DNA from: Lachnoclostridium sp. UBA3262
Lineage (GTDB): Bacteria > Bacillota > Clostridia > Lachnospirales > Lachnospiraceae
NCBI GenBank assembly: GCA_002362575.1
Contig: DEUM01000040.1
Location: 57,088 to 121,087, forward strand
Direction of reading: 5' to 3'
Length of the DNA stretch: 64,000 nucleotides
The notes under the pieces were generated by a model, which was not told the DNA's origin, did no database searches, and worked only from the letters and a program-made list of their open reading frames with translations. Numbering within the stretch: the first letter of the stretch is position 1; each line of letters opens with the position of its first letter. A program made the translations under genes and the position numbers. Below are positions 17,363 to 25,463 of this stretch, in pieces.

Positions 17363-17965
17363 TCACGGCACTCCGATTTTACTGAGCGGCCATATTCTCA
17401 AAATGACGCGACCTGCTATATTTTCAAACTTCACCGGTCCCGGTGCATCGGAATCTTCTTCCGGCAATGTGCGGCTGTCAAGACTGACAGAACGGTTGTC
17501 TCCCAGAACAAAATATTCATCTGAGCCCAGCTTATACGGCTTTGCTGCAACTCCTGCCTCACTCATAACATCCTTTGCATAGCTATCTTCTATCTTAGAG
17601 CCATTGATATAAACATCATTTCCCTTTATCTGAACGGTCTCACCAGGAAGTCCAAAAATACGTTTCACATAATATTCATCCACATCTTTTCCCTTTGGGT
17701 AAAAAACAATAATGTCATACCGTTTCGGATCACTGAACCGATAGGATAGTTTGTCAACCAAAAGGCTTTCTCCGTCATGCAGTGTATTCTCCATGGATTC
17801 TCCGCTGACGACGGTTCTCTGTAATACATAAGTGGGAACTACATAAATACAGACAACAATCAAAAGTACATAGATAACGCCCTCAATAACATAGCTGATG
17901 GGAGAACGCGGCTTTTTTTCCTTGATGTCCGTTTCCTTCATTTCTACTTCATTTTCACTGTTCAT
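17363..17965 (-). CDS. lepB: Type I signal peptidase (paralogue 1)
   Basis: Membrane serine protease that cuts Sec/Tat signal peptides. 200 residues, one N-terminal membrane segment (about 21-45). Catalytic Ser is in SGESMENTL and catalytic Lys in YVKRIFGLPGE, followed by VLGDNRSVSLDSR; all boxes are intact. AAAGGAG supports ATG 17965, which overlaps the end of gmk by 11 bp. It is one of three signal peptidase I genes in the window (others at 36251 and 37820). Confidence 0.94.
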   Translation of the reverse strand: MNSENEVEMKETDIKEKKPRSPISYVIEGVIYVLLIVVCIYVVPTYVLQRTVVSGESMENTLHDGESLLVDKLSYRFSDPKRYDIIVFYPKGKDVDEYYVKRIFGLPGETVQIKGNDVYINGSKIEDSYAKDVMSEAGVAAKPYKLGSDEYFVLGDNRSVSLDSRTLPEEDSDAPGPVKFENIAGRVILRIWPLSKIGVP

Positions 17966-18596
17966 GCTGGTCTCCTTTCGCAAACTGCGTAAGTTCTGTT
18001 TTCATTGTTGATATTAGTTCGGTGCAGTTTTCTATTCTAAAATGTACATCGGTTATAATCGAATGAACCCGTGCTACCGCTTCCTCCAGCGCATCATTTA
18101 CTATTATGTAATCGTAAGATTCCATAAAGGCTGCCTCCTCATAAGCCCGAGTCAGCCGTCTTTCAATTTCCTCCTTCGACTCCGTTCCACGCTTAGTCAG
18201 CCTCTCTTTTAAAACATCCGCAGAAGGCGGTGCAATAAACAAAAGAACGGCATCTGGAAACTGCTTTTTAATCAGCATACCACCCTGCATCTCGATTTCG
18301 AGCAGGACGTCCTTCCCCTCTGCCAGCTGCTGCTCCACAGCCCGCCTCGGAGTTCCATAGTAGTTTCCTACATATTCAGCCCATTCAATCAGTTCCTTTT
18401 CCTGAATCATTTTTTCAAATTCTTCCCTTGTATGAAAAAAATATTCTCTGCCGTCTACCTCCCCATCGCGAGGAAGCCTTGTCGTCGCTGAAACCGAAAG
18501 GAAATAAGGATATCGTTTGACAAGTTCTTTCATTATCGTTCCCTTACCAGCTCCTGAAAAGCCGGAAATAACAGTCAGAACACCTTTTTTCTGCAT
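17955..18596 (-). CDS. gmk: Guanylate kinase
   Basis: Phosphorylates GMP to GDP with ATP. 213 residues. P-loop GFSGAGKGT near residue 13, and the GMP-binding region SVSATTRLPRDGEVDGREYFF, are intact. In operon order yicC-remA-gmk, as in Bacillus; the stop overlaps the downstream lepB start. Confidence 0.97.
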   Translation of the reverse strand: MQKKGVLTVISGFSGAGKGTIMKELVKRYPYFLSVSATTRLPRDGEVDGREYFFHTREEFEKMIQEKELIEWAEYVGNYYGTPRRAVEQQLAEGKDVLLEIEMQGGMLIKKQFPDAVLLFIAPPSADVLKERLTKRGTESKEEIERRLTRAYEEAAFMESYDYIIVNDALEEAVARVHSIITDVHFRIENCTELISTMKTELTQFAKGDQHEQ

Positions 18597-18602
18597 ATTT
18601 GG

Positions 18603-18851
18603 TTATCTCCTTTCGTCCTCCGAATTCATACGTGCGGCAATGGTTTCCGGTAACAAAGATGATAAAACAATAGAATGGTTATCCAGCACCAGAACTGCCT
18701 TTGTTTTCCGTCCGCATGTTCCGTCAATCGCCGCCCCAGTATCTTTTGCATTCTGAATCATGCGCTTTACAGGAGCCGCATCCGGACTGACAATGCTATA
18801 TACCTTATCGCTGTTCACTACATTTCCAAAACCAATATTTACAAAACGCAT
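18603..18851 (-). CDS. remA: RemA-family (DUF370) regulatory protein
   Basis: 82 residues, family-typical. FVNIGFGNVV at the start and the conserved KRMIQNAKDTG, DGTCGRKTKAVL and SIVLSSLLPETIAAR segments define DUF370. RemA in Bacillus is a DNA-binding activator of biofilm matrix genes; the role here is inferred from family and from conserved placement between yicC and gmk. The ATG at 18851 (MRFVNIGF) is chosen over an upstream frame that would overlap yicC. Confidence 0.92.
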   Translation of the reverse strand: MRFVNIGFGNVVNSDKVYSIVSPDAAPVKRMIQNAKDTGAAIDGTCGRKTKAVLVLDNHSIVLSSLLPETIAARMNSEDERR

Positions 18852-18864
18852 GCTTCCCACCTCA

Positions 18865-19743
18865 TTACTCAATATTCTGAATTTGTTCTCTGATTTTTTC
18901 AATTTCCGTTTTTAGTTGGATCCCATAATTCGAGACGTCGACATCATTTGATTTGGACAAAATGGTGTTTGCCTCACGGTTCATCTCCTGTGTCAGAAAA
19001 TCAAGCTTCCGCCCGATATTATCCTCCTCTGACAAAGTCTGCTTCATATGTAAGATATGCGTTCTAAGCCTCACGATTTCTTCATCCACGCAAATCTTAT
19101 CCGCATAGATAACCAGCTCGGTTGCCAGAACACTCTCATCAAGCTTCGTATCGCCCAATAATTCGGTTACTTTATCGGTAAGCTTCTTCCGGTATTCGGT
19201 AAGGATATCCGGACAGCGTTTCTCAATCTCGTCCACAATGCAAAGCACGGCGTCCAGCTTCTCTGTTAAATCCTCCTGAAGCTTTTTCCCTTCTGTTTCT
19301 CTGCTGGCAATAAACTTGCCTCCTGCCGTTTCCATAGCTTCCTGAATCAACTGTGTGAGGATTTCTTCATCCATATCCGGTTCTTCCATTGTAAATACTT
19401 CCGGAAACCGGGAAAGCATATAGGCATCGGTCGTATCATTTAAGTGAAAATCATGGGATATCTGCTGAATACCGGCAAGATAAGCTGCCGCAACCTCTTT
19501 GTTATATTTAACCCCAGTGCTCTTTCCCTTAATGTCTTCAAAGCTGACAAAGACATCAATTTTGCCCCGGTTCGCATACCTTTTTACTTGTTTGCGGACA
19601 AGTGTCTCATAAAAATTTAATTTTCTCGGCAAACGGATTGAAACATCACAATATCTGTGATTTACTGATTTCATCTCTATCACAATCTTGTAATTGTCAT
19701 TCGACGCTTCACCCCTGCCAAAGCCTGTCATACTCTGAATCAT
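18865..19743 (-). CDS. yicC: YicC/YloC family endoribonuclease-like protein
   Basis: 292 residues. MIQSMTGFGRGE at the start and the C-terminal KLDFLTQEMNREANTILSKS block are diagnostic. YicC proteins have been linked to RNA decay and endoribonuclease activity. Start at ATG 19743 has GGAGG about ten bases upstream; the longer frame to 19800 would start within the promoter. First gene of the five-gene operon ending at rpoZ. Confidence 0.93.
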   Translation of the reverse strand: MIQSMTGFGRGEASNDNYKIVIEMKSVNHRYCDVSIRLPRKLNFYETLVRKQVKRYANRGKIDVFVSFEDIKGKSTGVKYNKEVAAAYLAGIQQISHDFHLNDTTDAYMLSRFPEVFTMEEPDMDEEILTQLIQEAMETAGGKFIASRETEGKKLQEDLTEKLDAVLCIVDEIEKRCPDILTEYRKKLTDKVTELLGDTKLDESVLATELVIYADKICVDEEIVRLRTHILHMKQTLSEEDNIGRKLDFLTQEMNREANTILSKSNDVDVSNYGIQLKTEIEKIREQIQNIE

Positions 19744-19788
19744 ACTCTCGCAGCCTCCATAAAACAATATCATGCCATATACTGTTCT

Positions 19789-19817
19789 ATTATAGAGCAA
19801 ACCATCCCATAAGTCAA
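19789..19817 (-). promoter_or_regulatory. Promoter of the yicC-remA-gmk-lepB-rpoZ operon
   Basis: Minus strand: TTGACT (19812-19817), 17-bp spacer, TATAAT (19789-19794), about 45 bp before the yicC ATG. The left edge of the foldback repeat starts only about ten bases upstream of the -35. Confidence 0.85.
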
Positions 19818-19826
19818 GAAATCCTG

Positions 19827-20385
19827 ATTTCTTTCGGGCAATCGCATAATCATTTGTGTTTTTAGGGTAGCGGTTATCATATGATTTCTTGTCCTTATAT
19901 CACTCCCCGAAAAAATATTGTTTCCTTTGTTTACAAATACGCCGCTCGAGCATTGTCTGAGATGTCTGCTGTCATTTCCCCTGCCTTTTAACAGCTCGTT
20001 TTCACTAAAGCCGCCACGCAACGGTACTAATGCACCACCTTAGCCAGACACACTACACTGCGGGCAGATGCGAAGCATCCATTTATGGAAGAAGGATGAA
20101 AAAACAAATATATTTATTTTGACATCCTTCTTCTATAAATGTGCACCTTTGGTGCTGCCCGCAAAATCGGTAACTAAGGTGGTGCATAAGGACCGGGCGG
20201 GCGGCAATGCTGTAAAAGGCAGGAGAAACGACAATGCAGACAGCGAGTTTTGCGAGGGACGGCGGAGTGCTTTTGTAAACAAGGGAAGCAATTATTTTTC
20301 GCATGGAGTGATATACCGGGCAAGAAATCATATGATAACCGCCATGCAAATACAAATGATTATGCGATTGCCCCAATTTCTTTCG
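19827..20385. mobile_element. Foldback element: about 200-bp imperfect terminal inverted repeats around a structured core
   Basis: The left arm (about 19836-20043) and right arm (about 20174-20374) are imperfect reverse complements over their whole length, with exact blocks: 19836-19857 with 20352-20373 (22 bp), 19870-19891 with 20321-20342 (22 bp), 19927-19937 with 20272-20282, and CTAAGGTGGTGCAT at 20174-20187 with 20030-20043. The same 10-mer ATTTCTTTCG stands in direct orientation at 19827-19836 and 20376-20385, as a target duplication would. There is no transposase. It fills the gap between two divergent promoters (yicC and rqcH). A non-autonomous transposable element (MITE/foldback type) is my preferred reading; a large structured RNA is the alternative. 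Confidence 0.7.
20059..20163. repeat. Branched hairpin core of the foldback element
   Basis: Outer stem TGCGGGCAG (20059-20067) with CTGCCCGCA (20155-20163). The main inner stem pairs 20081-20098 with 20123-20140 (18 bp, one mismatch; GAAGAAGGATG/CATCCTTCTTC) and has a 24-nt AT-rich loop. Small side hairpins are ATGC-GAA-GCAT (20068-20078) and GCACC-TTT-GGTGC (20143-20155). Together this would give a multibranch structure if transcribed. Confidence 0.75.
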
Positions 20386-20416
20386 AGAGAGCCTTTCTTT
20401 TCAAAAAATATTATAG

Positions 20417-20422
20417 TATAAT
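20417..20422 (+). promoter_or_regulatory. Probable -10 element of rqcH
   Basis: A consensus TATAAT 54 bp before the rqcH ATG, just outside the right edge of the foldback element. The expected -35 position (about 20394-20399) reads TTTCTT, a poor match, so this is a weak call. Confidence 0.4.
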
Positions 20423-20475
20423 AACACCACAAATAGTATAGAAGCTTATGTTTTGAAATGGAGGTAAAATATAAA

Positions 20476-22257
20476 ATGGCATTTGACGGAATTACGATTG
20501 CCGCTCTCGTAAAAGAACTGGATGGCTGCCTGCGGGACGGGCATATGCAAAAAATTGCACAGCCGGAGCCGGACGAGCTGTTATTGACAATAAAAAAGCA
20601 ACGAATTAACTATAAACTAAAAATCTCAGCAAGCGCTTCCCTGCCGCTGATTCATCTGACGGAAAATCCAAAACCATCTCCGATGACAGCGCCAAATTTC
20701 TGTATGCTGTTAAGAAAACACCTGAACGGAGCAAAAATTTTAGAGATACGCCAGATTGGATTTGAGAGGGTAATCCAAATCCGCATGGAAAATCTGAATG
20801 AGCTGGGAGACGTCGTCCAGAAATCTCTCATGGTTGAGATAATGGGGAAACACAGCAATATAATCTTTGTGGATAATGAAAATAAAATTGTGGACAGTAT
20901 TAAACACATTAACGGAATGGTAAGCTCGGTCAGGGAAGTCCTGCCCGGTCGCGAATATTTTATTCCAAACACAAGGGATAAAAAAAGTCCTTTTGAACTA
21001 ACGACAGAAATATGGAATCAGGAATTATTTAAGAAACCAACGACCGTTGCCAAAGCATTATACCAGTCCGTTACCGGATTTAGCTCTGCGATTGCCCATG
21101 AGCTGGCATATCGCAGTCATCTGGACGGGGACTCTCCGATTGCCTCACTAAACGGCAATGGCAAATCCTCTCTGATGGATGCATACCGTATTCTTATTTC
21201 TGATATACAGGAGGGAAATTTTCAGCCTTGCATTATCTTTGACGGGCCGTTACCAGTCGAATTTGGGGCAGTTGTCCTGACAATGTATGAAGATAAAACC
21301 TGCCGCACATATGATTCCATTTCCAAAGTCATAGAAACCTTTTACGGTGAAAAGGATGTTGCCTGCCGGATTCGGCAGAAATCTTCTGATTTGCGGAAAA
21401 GCGTGACTACCATGCTGGAGCGGTGCCATAAAAAGATGGATTTACAGCGCAAGCAGTTAAAAGACACGGAAAAAAAGGATAAATTTAAAATATACGGGGA
21501 ATTGTTAAACACTTACGGTTATCAGCTGACACCAGCGGACAAAACGCTGACCTGTGTGAATTATTATGACAATAAGGAAATTACTATTCCCGTTGATAAT
21601 ACACTGTCGCCTTCCGAAAATTCAAGGAAATATTTTGATAAGTACAATAAGATGAAACGTACCTATGCTGCTGTCACAGAGCAGATGAAAGAAAATCAGG
21701 AAACGGCCGACCATTTAGAATCCATTTTAACGGAACTGGATATTGCGCGCAGGGAGGAAGATCTCCTCTATATCCGGCAGGAGTTGTCGGAATGGGGGTA
21801 TATAAAAAAGCACGCCTCCCGCGGAAAAAAAGCACCCCGCATGCCAAAAAGTAAACCTCTGCATTTCATCTCATCGGACGGCTATGATATCTACGTCGGA
21901 AAAAATAATTACCAGAATGAGGAACTGACTTTCCGGCTGGCGACTGGAAACGACTGGTGGTTCCATGCCAAAAATATGCCGGGTTCCCACGTCATTGTTA
22001 AATGCAACGGGGAAGAACCTCCCATCCGCACTTTTGAAGAAGCCGCCAGTCTGGCCGCTTACTTTTCAAAGGGAAAGGGCTCTGACAAACTGGAAATTGA
22101 CTATACACAGAAAAAGAATGTGAAAAAGCCAAATGGCGGCAAACCGGGCTTCGTCGTTTACTATACCAATTATTCACTGGTTGCCTCCCCACACATTGAG
22201 GGGCTTCAATGCGTCAATGAATCCGACGCCGTCTTTTTGGAAAGGAGCTATTTATGA
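20476..22257 (+). CDS. rqcH: RqcH/NFACT-family ribosome quality control protein
   Basis: Binds stalled 50S-peptidyl-tRNA complexes and adds C-terminal alanine tails marking nascent chains for degradation (fibronectin-binding protein A is the old name). 593 residues. NFACT-N begins with MAFDGITIAAL and includes PNFCMLLRKHLNGA; a central coiled coil (about 300-430) follows; the NFACT-R domain at the end carries GNDWWFHAKNMPGSHVI. I start at ATG 20476 (GGAGG at 20460-20464), which gives the family start; the frame extends to ATG 20458. Its stop overlaps the next gene (ATGA). Confidence 0.94.
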   Translation: MAFDGITIAALVKELDGCLRDGHMQKIAQPEPDELLLTIKKQRINYKLKISASASLPLIHLTENPKPSPMTAPNFCMLLRKHLNGAKILEIRQIGFERVIQIRMENLNELGDVVQKSLMVEIMGKHSNIIFVDNENKIVDSIKHINGMVSSVREVLPGREYFIPNTRDKKSPFELTTEIWNQELFKKPTTVAKALYQSVTGFSSAIAHELAYRSHLDGDSPIASLNGNGKSSLMDAYRILISDIQEGNFQPCIIFDGPLPVEFGAVVLTMYEDKTCRTYDSISKVIETFYGEKDVACRIRQKSSDLRKSVTTMLERCHKKMDLQRKQLKDTEKKDKFKIYGELLNTYGYQLTPADKTLTCVNYYDNKEITIPVDNTLSPSENSRKYFDKYNKMKRTYAAVTEQMKENQETADHLESILTELDIARREEDLLYIRQELSEWGYIKKHASRGKKAPRMPKSKPLHFISSDGYDIYVGKNNYQNEELTFRLATGNDWWFHAKNMPGSHVIVKCNGEEPPIRTFEEAASLAAYFSKGKGSDKLEIDYTQKKNVKKPNGGKPGFVVYYTNYSLVASPHIEGLQCVNESDAVFLERSYL

Positions 22258-23081
22258 GAAAGATTGCTTATGATACCCATATCCATTCCTGCTATTCCAC
22301 CGACAGCGATACACCTGTCAGGGAACAGATTGAGCAGGCAATCCGGCTTGGTCTTCACGGTATTTGTCTGACAGACCATATGGACTACGAATATCCGGCT
22401 GAATTTAGTGAGTCGTCCGAATCGGCTCCCTTCCTTTTTGATACGGAAATATACATCCATGAACTAAACCAGTTAAAGACACTCTATCCGTCTCTTACAA
22501 TTCAAATTGGTGTTGAGTGCGGCATGCAGCTCTCCGAACGGGTTCTTGAAAAAAACCGGAAATTAGCAAAAGATAACCCATGGGATTATATCATCGGCTC
22601 TTTGCATTTGGTAGAGAAAGAGGATCCCTATTTCCCTTCGTATTGGGAAGGGAAATCTGCTGATTCCTGTGTCCGCCGTTATTTTGAACAGCTATATGAA
22701 AATATTTTAAGCTTCCATGAATTTGACTCCCTTGGACATCTTGACTATATCGTAAGATATGCACCGGACTCTTATGACTACAACCCGGCTTCCTTTTTTG
22801 ATATCATTGATGAGATTCTCCGCTTTCTGATTTGCAACGGTAAAGCGCTGGAAATCAACACCTCCGGGCTAAAATCAGCCGGAAGGAGCCAGAACCCGCA
22901 TCTGGAAATACTGAAACGTTATGCTTCTCTCGGTGGAGAACTTGTTACGATTGGCTCAGACGCCCATACACCGGAACATCTGGCATTTTCCTTTGCGCAG
23001 GTTCCGGCATTGATGAAAGAAGTCGGTCTGCACCAATATGTTACTTATCAGAAACATAACCCGGTTTTTCATACGCTATAA
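22254..23081 (+). CDS. hisJ: PHP-domain histidinol-phosphatase (HisJ family)
   Basis: 275 residues. The metal-binding PHP motifs are present: DTHIHSCYSTDS at the N-terminus, LTDHMDYE, GSLHLV, FDSLGHLDYIVRY, and SDAHTPEHLA near the end. HisJ dephosphorylates L-histidinol phosphate in histidine biosynthesis; PHP proteins vary in substrate, so hisJ is likely but not proven. It is coupled to rqcH by a 4-bp overlap and its last 41 bp overlap the convergent mnmA gene. hisZ, hisG and hisD lie 18 kb away in another operon. Confidence 0.82.
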   Translation: MRKIAYDTHIHSCYSTDSDTPVREQIEQAIRLGLHGICLTDHMDYEYPAEFSESSESAPFLFDTEIYIHELNQLKTLYPSLTIQIGVECGMQLSERVLEKNRKLAKDNPWDYIIGSLHLVEKEDPYFPSYWEGKSADSCVRRYFEQLYENILSFHEFDSLGHLDYIVRYAPDSYDYNPASFFDIIDEILRFLICNGKALEINTSGLKSAGRSQNPHLEILKRYASLGGELVTIGSDAHTPEHLAFSFAQVPALMKEVGLHQYVTYQKHNPVFHTL

Positions 23082-24120
23082 TTCTGCCCCCCACAGCAAC
23101 CCAGTCATCTTTATATGCGACCAGCGACTGGCCGGGCGTTACCGCTCTCTGCGGCGACTCAAATACACATTCAATCCGCTCATTATCCATGCAGTGTAAC
23201 ACTGCCTTGGCACCGGCATGGTTATAGCGGATTCTCGCAGTCACTTCTTCTGTCTGTCCTTCTTTCATTGGCGGAAGCCCAACCCAGTTTACCTTGTCCG
23301 CAACCACTCTGTCGGAAAAGATATCATCATTGGTCCCCAAAACAACTGTGTCCGTTTCCGGAATAATTTTACAGACAAATGCGGGATAACCAAGCGCAAC
23401 TCCAAGACCTTTCCGCTGTCCGACTGTATAGTGGTGGATTCCCTTGTGTTTTCCCAGCACAGTGCCGCCAATGTCAACAAAATTTCCCTCTGCCGGAACT
23501 TTTTTTCCGTACCTTACACATTCTCTCTCAATAAAGCTGCTGTAATCATTATCTGGTATAAAACAGATATCCATGCTCTCTGGCTTGTCTGCCACGCTAA
23601 GCTGAAGCTGTTCTGCCATGGCACGTATTTCCTTTTTTTCATAATGGCCTAACGGCATCCTCGTCCTCTGTAACTGATTCTGGCTGAGCTGGTACAAAAC
23701 ATAGGTCTGGTCCTTAGCCGCATAGTCACACATTTTAACGGTATACCGGCCATTCGCAAGCTGTAAAACGTTCGCGTAATGACCGGTCGCAAATAAATGT
23801 GCCCCATAACCTTCTGCAGCCGCTATCAACGCCTGCCACTTAATCCTCTGATTACACTTTATACAAGGATTTGGCGTCCGTCCCTCCAAGTATTCATTCA
23901 CAAAGTAATCCATAACCTCATTCTGAAAGCTTTGTCTCACGTCCACACACTCATGCCGGATACCGAGCTGGTCCGCAACTCTGCGGGCATCCTCTGCGAC
24001 TTCCGGTATTCCGGTCTCCATCGTCAGACCAATTACCTCGTAGCCTTCTTTCTTTAACAGCCATGCAGCGACCGCCGAATCAACGCCGCCAGATAAGCCG
24101 ATTGCTATTTTTTCCTTCAT
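23041..24120 (-). CDS. mnmA: tRNA 2-thiouridylase MnmA
   Basis: Installs sulfur at wobble U34 of tRNA(Glu, Gln, Lys) using persulfide sulfur. 359 residues. PP-loop SGGVDSAVA near residue 9, first catalytic Cys in NPCIKCN, TGHYA, and the second Cys in DICFIPDN are all present; the C-terminal beta domain is complete. Gene order cysteine desulfurase then mnmA (26-bp gap) places the sulfur donor beside its client. The 3' end overlaps hisJ tail to tail. Confidence 0.96.
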   Translation of the reverse strand: MKEKIAIGLSGGVDSAVAAWLLKKEGYEVIGLTMETGIPEVAEDARRVADQLGIRHECVDVRQSFQNEVMDYFVNEYLEGRTPNPCIKCNQRIKWQALIAAAEGYGAHLFATGHYANVLQLANGRYTVKMCDYAAKDQTYVLYQLSQNQLQRTRMPLGHYEKKEIRAMAEQLQLSVADKPESMDICFIPDNDYSSFIERECVRYGKKVPAEGNFVDIGGTVLGKHKGIHHYTVGQRKGLGVALGYPAFVCKIIPETDTVVLGTNDDIFSDRVVADKVNWVGLPPMKEGQTEEVTARIRYNHAGAKAVLHCMDNERIECVFESPQRAVTPGQSLVAYKDDWVAVGGRIIAYEKPGYVSDK

Positions 24121-24146
24121 TTTGTATTAACCTTTTACTACCTTTC

Positions 24147-25334
24147 CTATCGTTTCTGATTCATCTGGGAGAAAGACAGATAAAGAGGATTCATTTTCCT
24201 GTTCTTATCTAAAACCTCTTTTAGCCGTTCTACCGTATAATCAACGTCTTCTCTCGTAGTTTCCTCATTCAATGTAAAACGGATTGCTCCTCTTGCTATC
24301 TCGTCAGACAGCCCTATTTCCTTCAGTACATGGGAGGAAACCGCCTGCCCGGCGGAGCATGCAGAACCGCTCGAACAGCAAATCCCTTCCATATCCAGTA
24401 AAATCACAATTGTCTCCCCATCAACAAATTCAAAACTGACATTTACATTATTCGAGAGACGATTCTTTCTCGGCCCGTTCAAACGGCAAAATGGTATTTC
24501 CGTTTCAATCCGGTGTATCATATAGTCCCGCAGAGAAGCCTCTCTCTGAATCCGGTTCCGCATTGCCCTACCGGCAATCTCCGCAGCCTTTCCCATCCCG
24601 GCAATCGCCGCAACGTTTTCTGTCCCTGCACGGAGCCCTCTCTCCTGTTTACCGCCGTGCAGAAATGGCGGCAGCTTAATCCCATCCCTGACATAGAGAA
24701 ATCCAGAGCCTTTGGGGCCATGGAATTTATGTCCGCTGGCGCTGAGAAGGTCGACATTCCATTTTTCCGGAAGCACTGGAATATGGCCAAATGCCTGTAC
24801 CGCATCCGTATGGAAAAGCGCTGGATGATTTTTCAGGAGCCGTCCTATTGCCTCAATAGGCTGAATGGTCCCAATTTCATTATTGGCAGTCATAATAGAA
24901 ACTAAAATGGTATCTTTTCGCAGCGCACGCTGCAGGCGGAGTGGATCCACCCTTCCCTGTTCATCTACTTTCAGATACGTTACTTCGTATCCTCTATTTT
25001 CCAGATAGCGGCAGGTATTCACTACAGCATGATGTTCAATCCCCGTTGTAATAATATGGCGCCCCAATTCAGAACGGCTTTCCGCGGTCCCAATCAAAGC
25101 CCAGTTATCACTTTCTGTCCCTCCCGAAGTAAAATAAATATTTTGTGGTTCACATTCCAGAACTCTTGCTATTGATTTCCTTGCAGTTAAAAGAGTCTGT
25201 TTATTCTCCTCCCCAAAATCGTAAATGCTGGAGGGATTTCCATAGGCCTCCTTTAAATAGGGAAGCATATATTCAAATACCTCGTCGGATATTTTTGTAG
25301 TCGCCGCATTATCTAAATAAATTCGTTTGTTCAT
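24147..25334 (-). CDS. Cysteine desulfurase (NifS/IscS family)
   Basis: PLP enzyme that converts cysteine to alanine and an enzyme persulfide. 395 residues. The start YLDNAATTK, the PLP lysine in SASGHKFHGPKG and the persulfide cysteine loop CCSSGSACSAG are intact. The most likely task is sulfur supply for MnmA, directly downstream; no iscU/nifU scaffold follows. An upstream region of about 130 bp separates it from the next gene, which has its own terminator. Confidence 0.94.
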   Translation of the reverse strand: MNKRIYLDNAATTKISDEVFEYMLPYLKEAYGNPSSIYDFGEENKQTLLTARKSIARVLECEPQNIYFTSGGTESDNWALIGTAESRSELGRHIITTGIEHHAVVNTCRYLENRGYEVTYLKVDEQGRVDPLRLQRALRKDTILVSIMTANNEIGTIQPIEAIGRLLKNHPALFHTDAVQAFGHIPVLPEKWNVDLLSASGHKFHGPKGSGFLYVRDGIKLPPFLHGGKQERGLRAGTENVAAIAGMGKAAEIAGRAMRNRIQREASLRDYMIHRIETEIPFCRLNGPRKNRLSNNVNVSFEFVDGETIVILLDMEGICCSSGSACSAGQAVSSHVLKEIGLSDEIARGAIRFTLNEETTREDVDYTVERLKEVLDKNRKMNPLYLSFSQMNQKR

Positions 25335-25424
25335 GTGAGCATAAGCCCCCTCTCATGTGGCAATTCTATATAATATAACGTATTCGGTTTTTGTCGAATT
25401 GTGACGTTATGTTTTGTAATCGAA

Positions 25425-25448
25425 AAAGTGCTTCCGAAGAAGCACTTT
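25425..25448. terminator. Terminator downstream of the large membrane protein gene
   Basis: Perfect 10-bp stem AAAGTGCTTC (25425-25434) and GAAGCACTTT (25439-25448) around a four-base loop, 15 bp past the stop of the minus-strand gene. On that strand the loop is TTCG and the stem ends in Ts. Confidence 0.85.
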
Positions 25449-25463
25449 GCCTGTCTGTGCGAA

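Noticed and set aside
20068..20421. Open frames of 60-120 codons on both strands across the foldback element
   Set aside because: They are mirror images of the inverted repeat, lack ribosome binding sites, and their translations match no family; the DNA repeat explains them.
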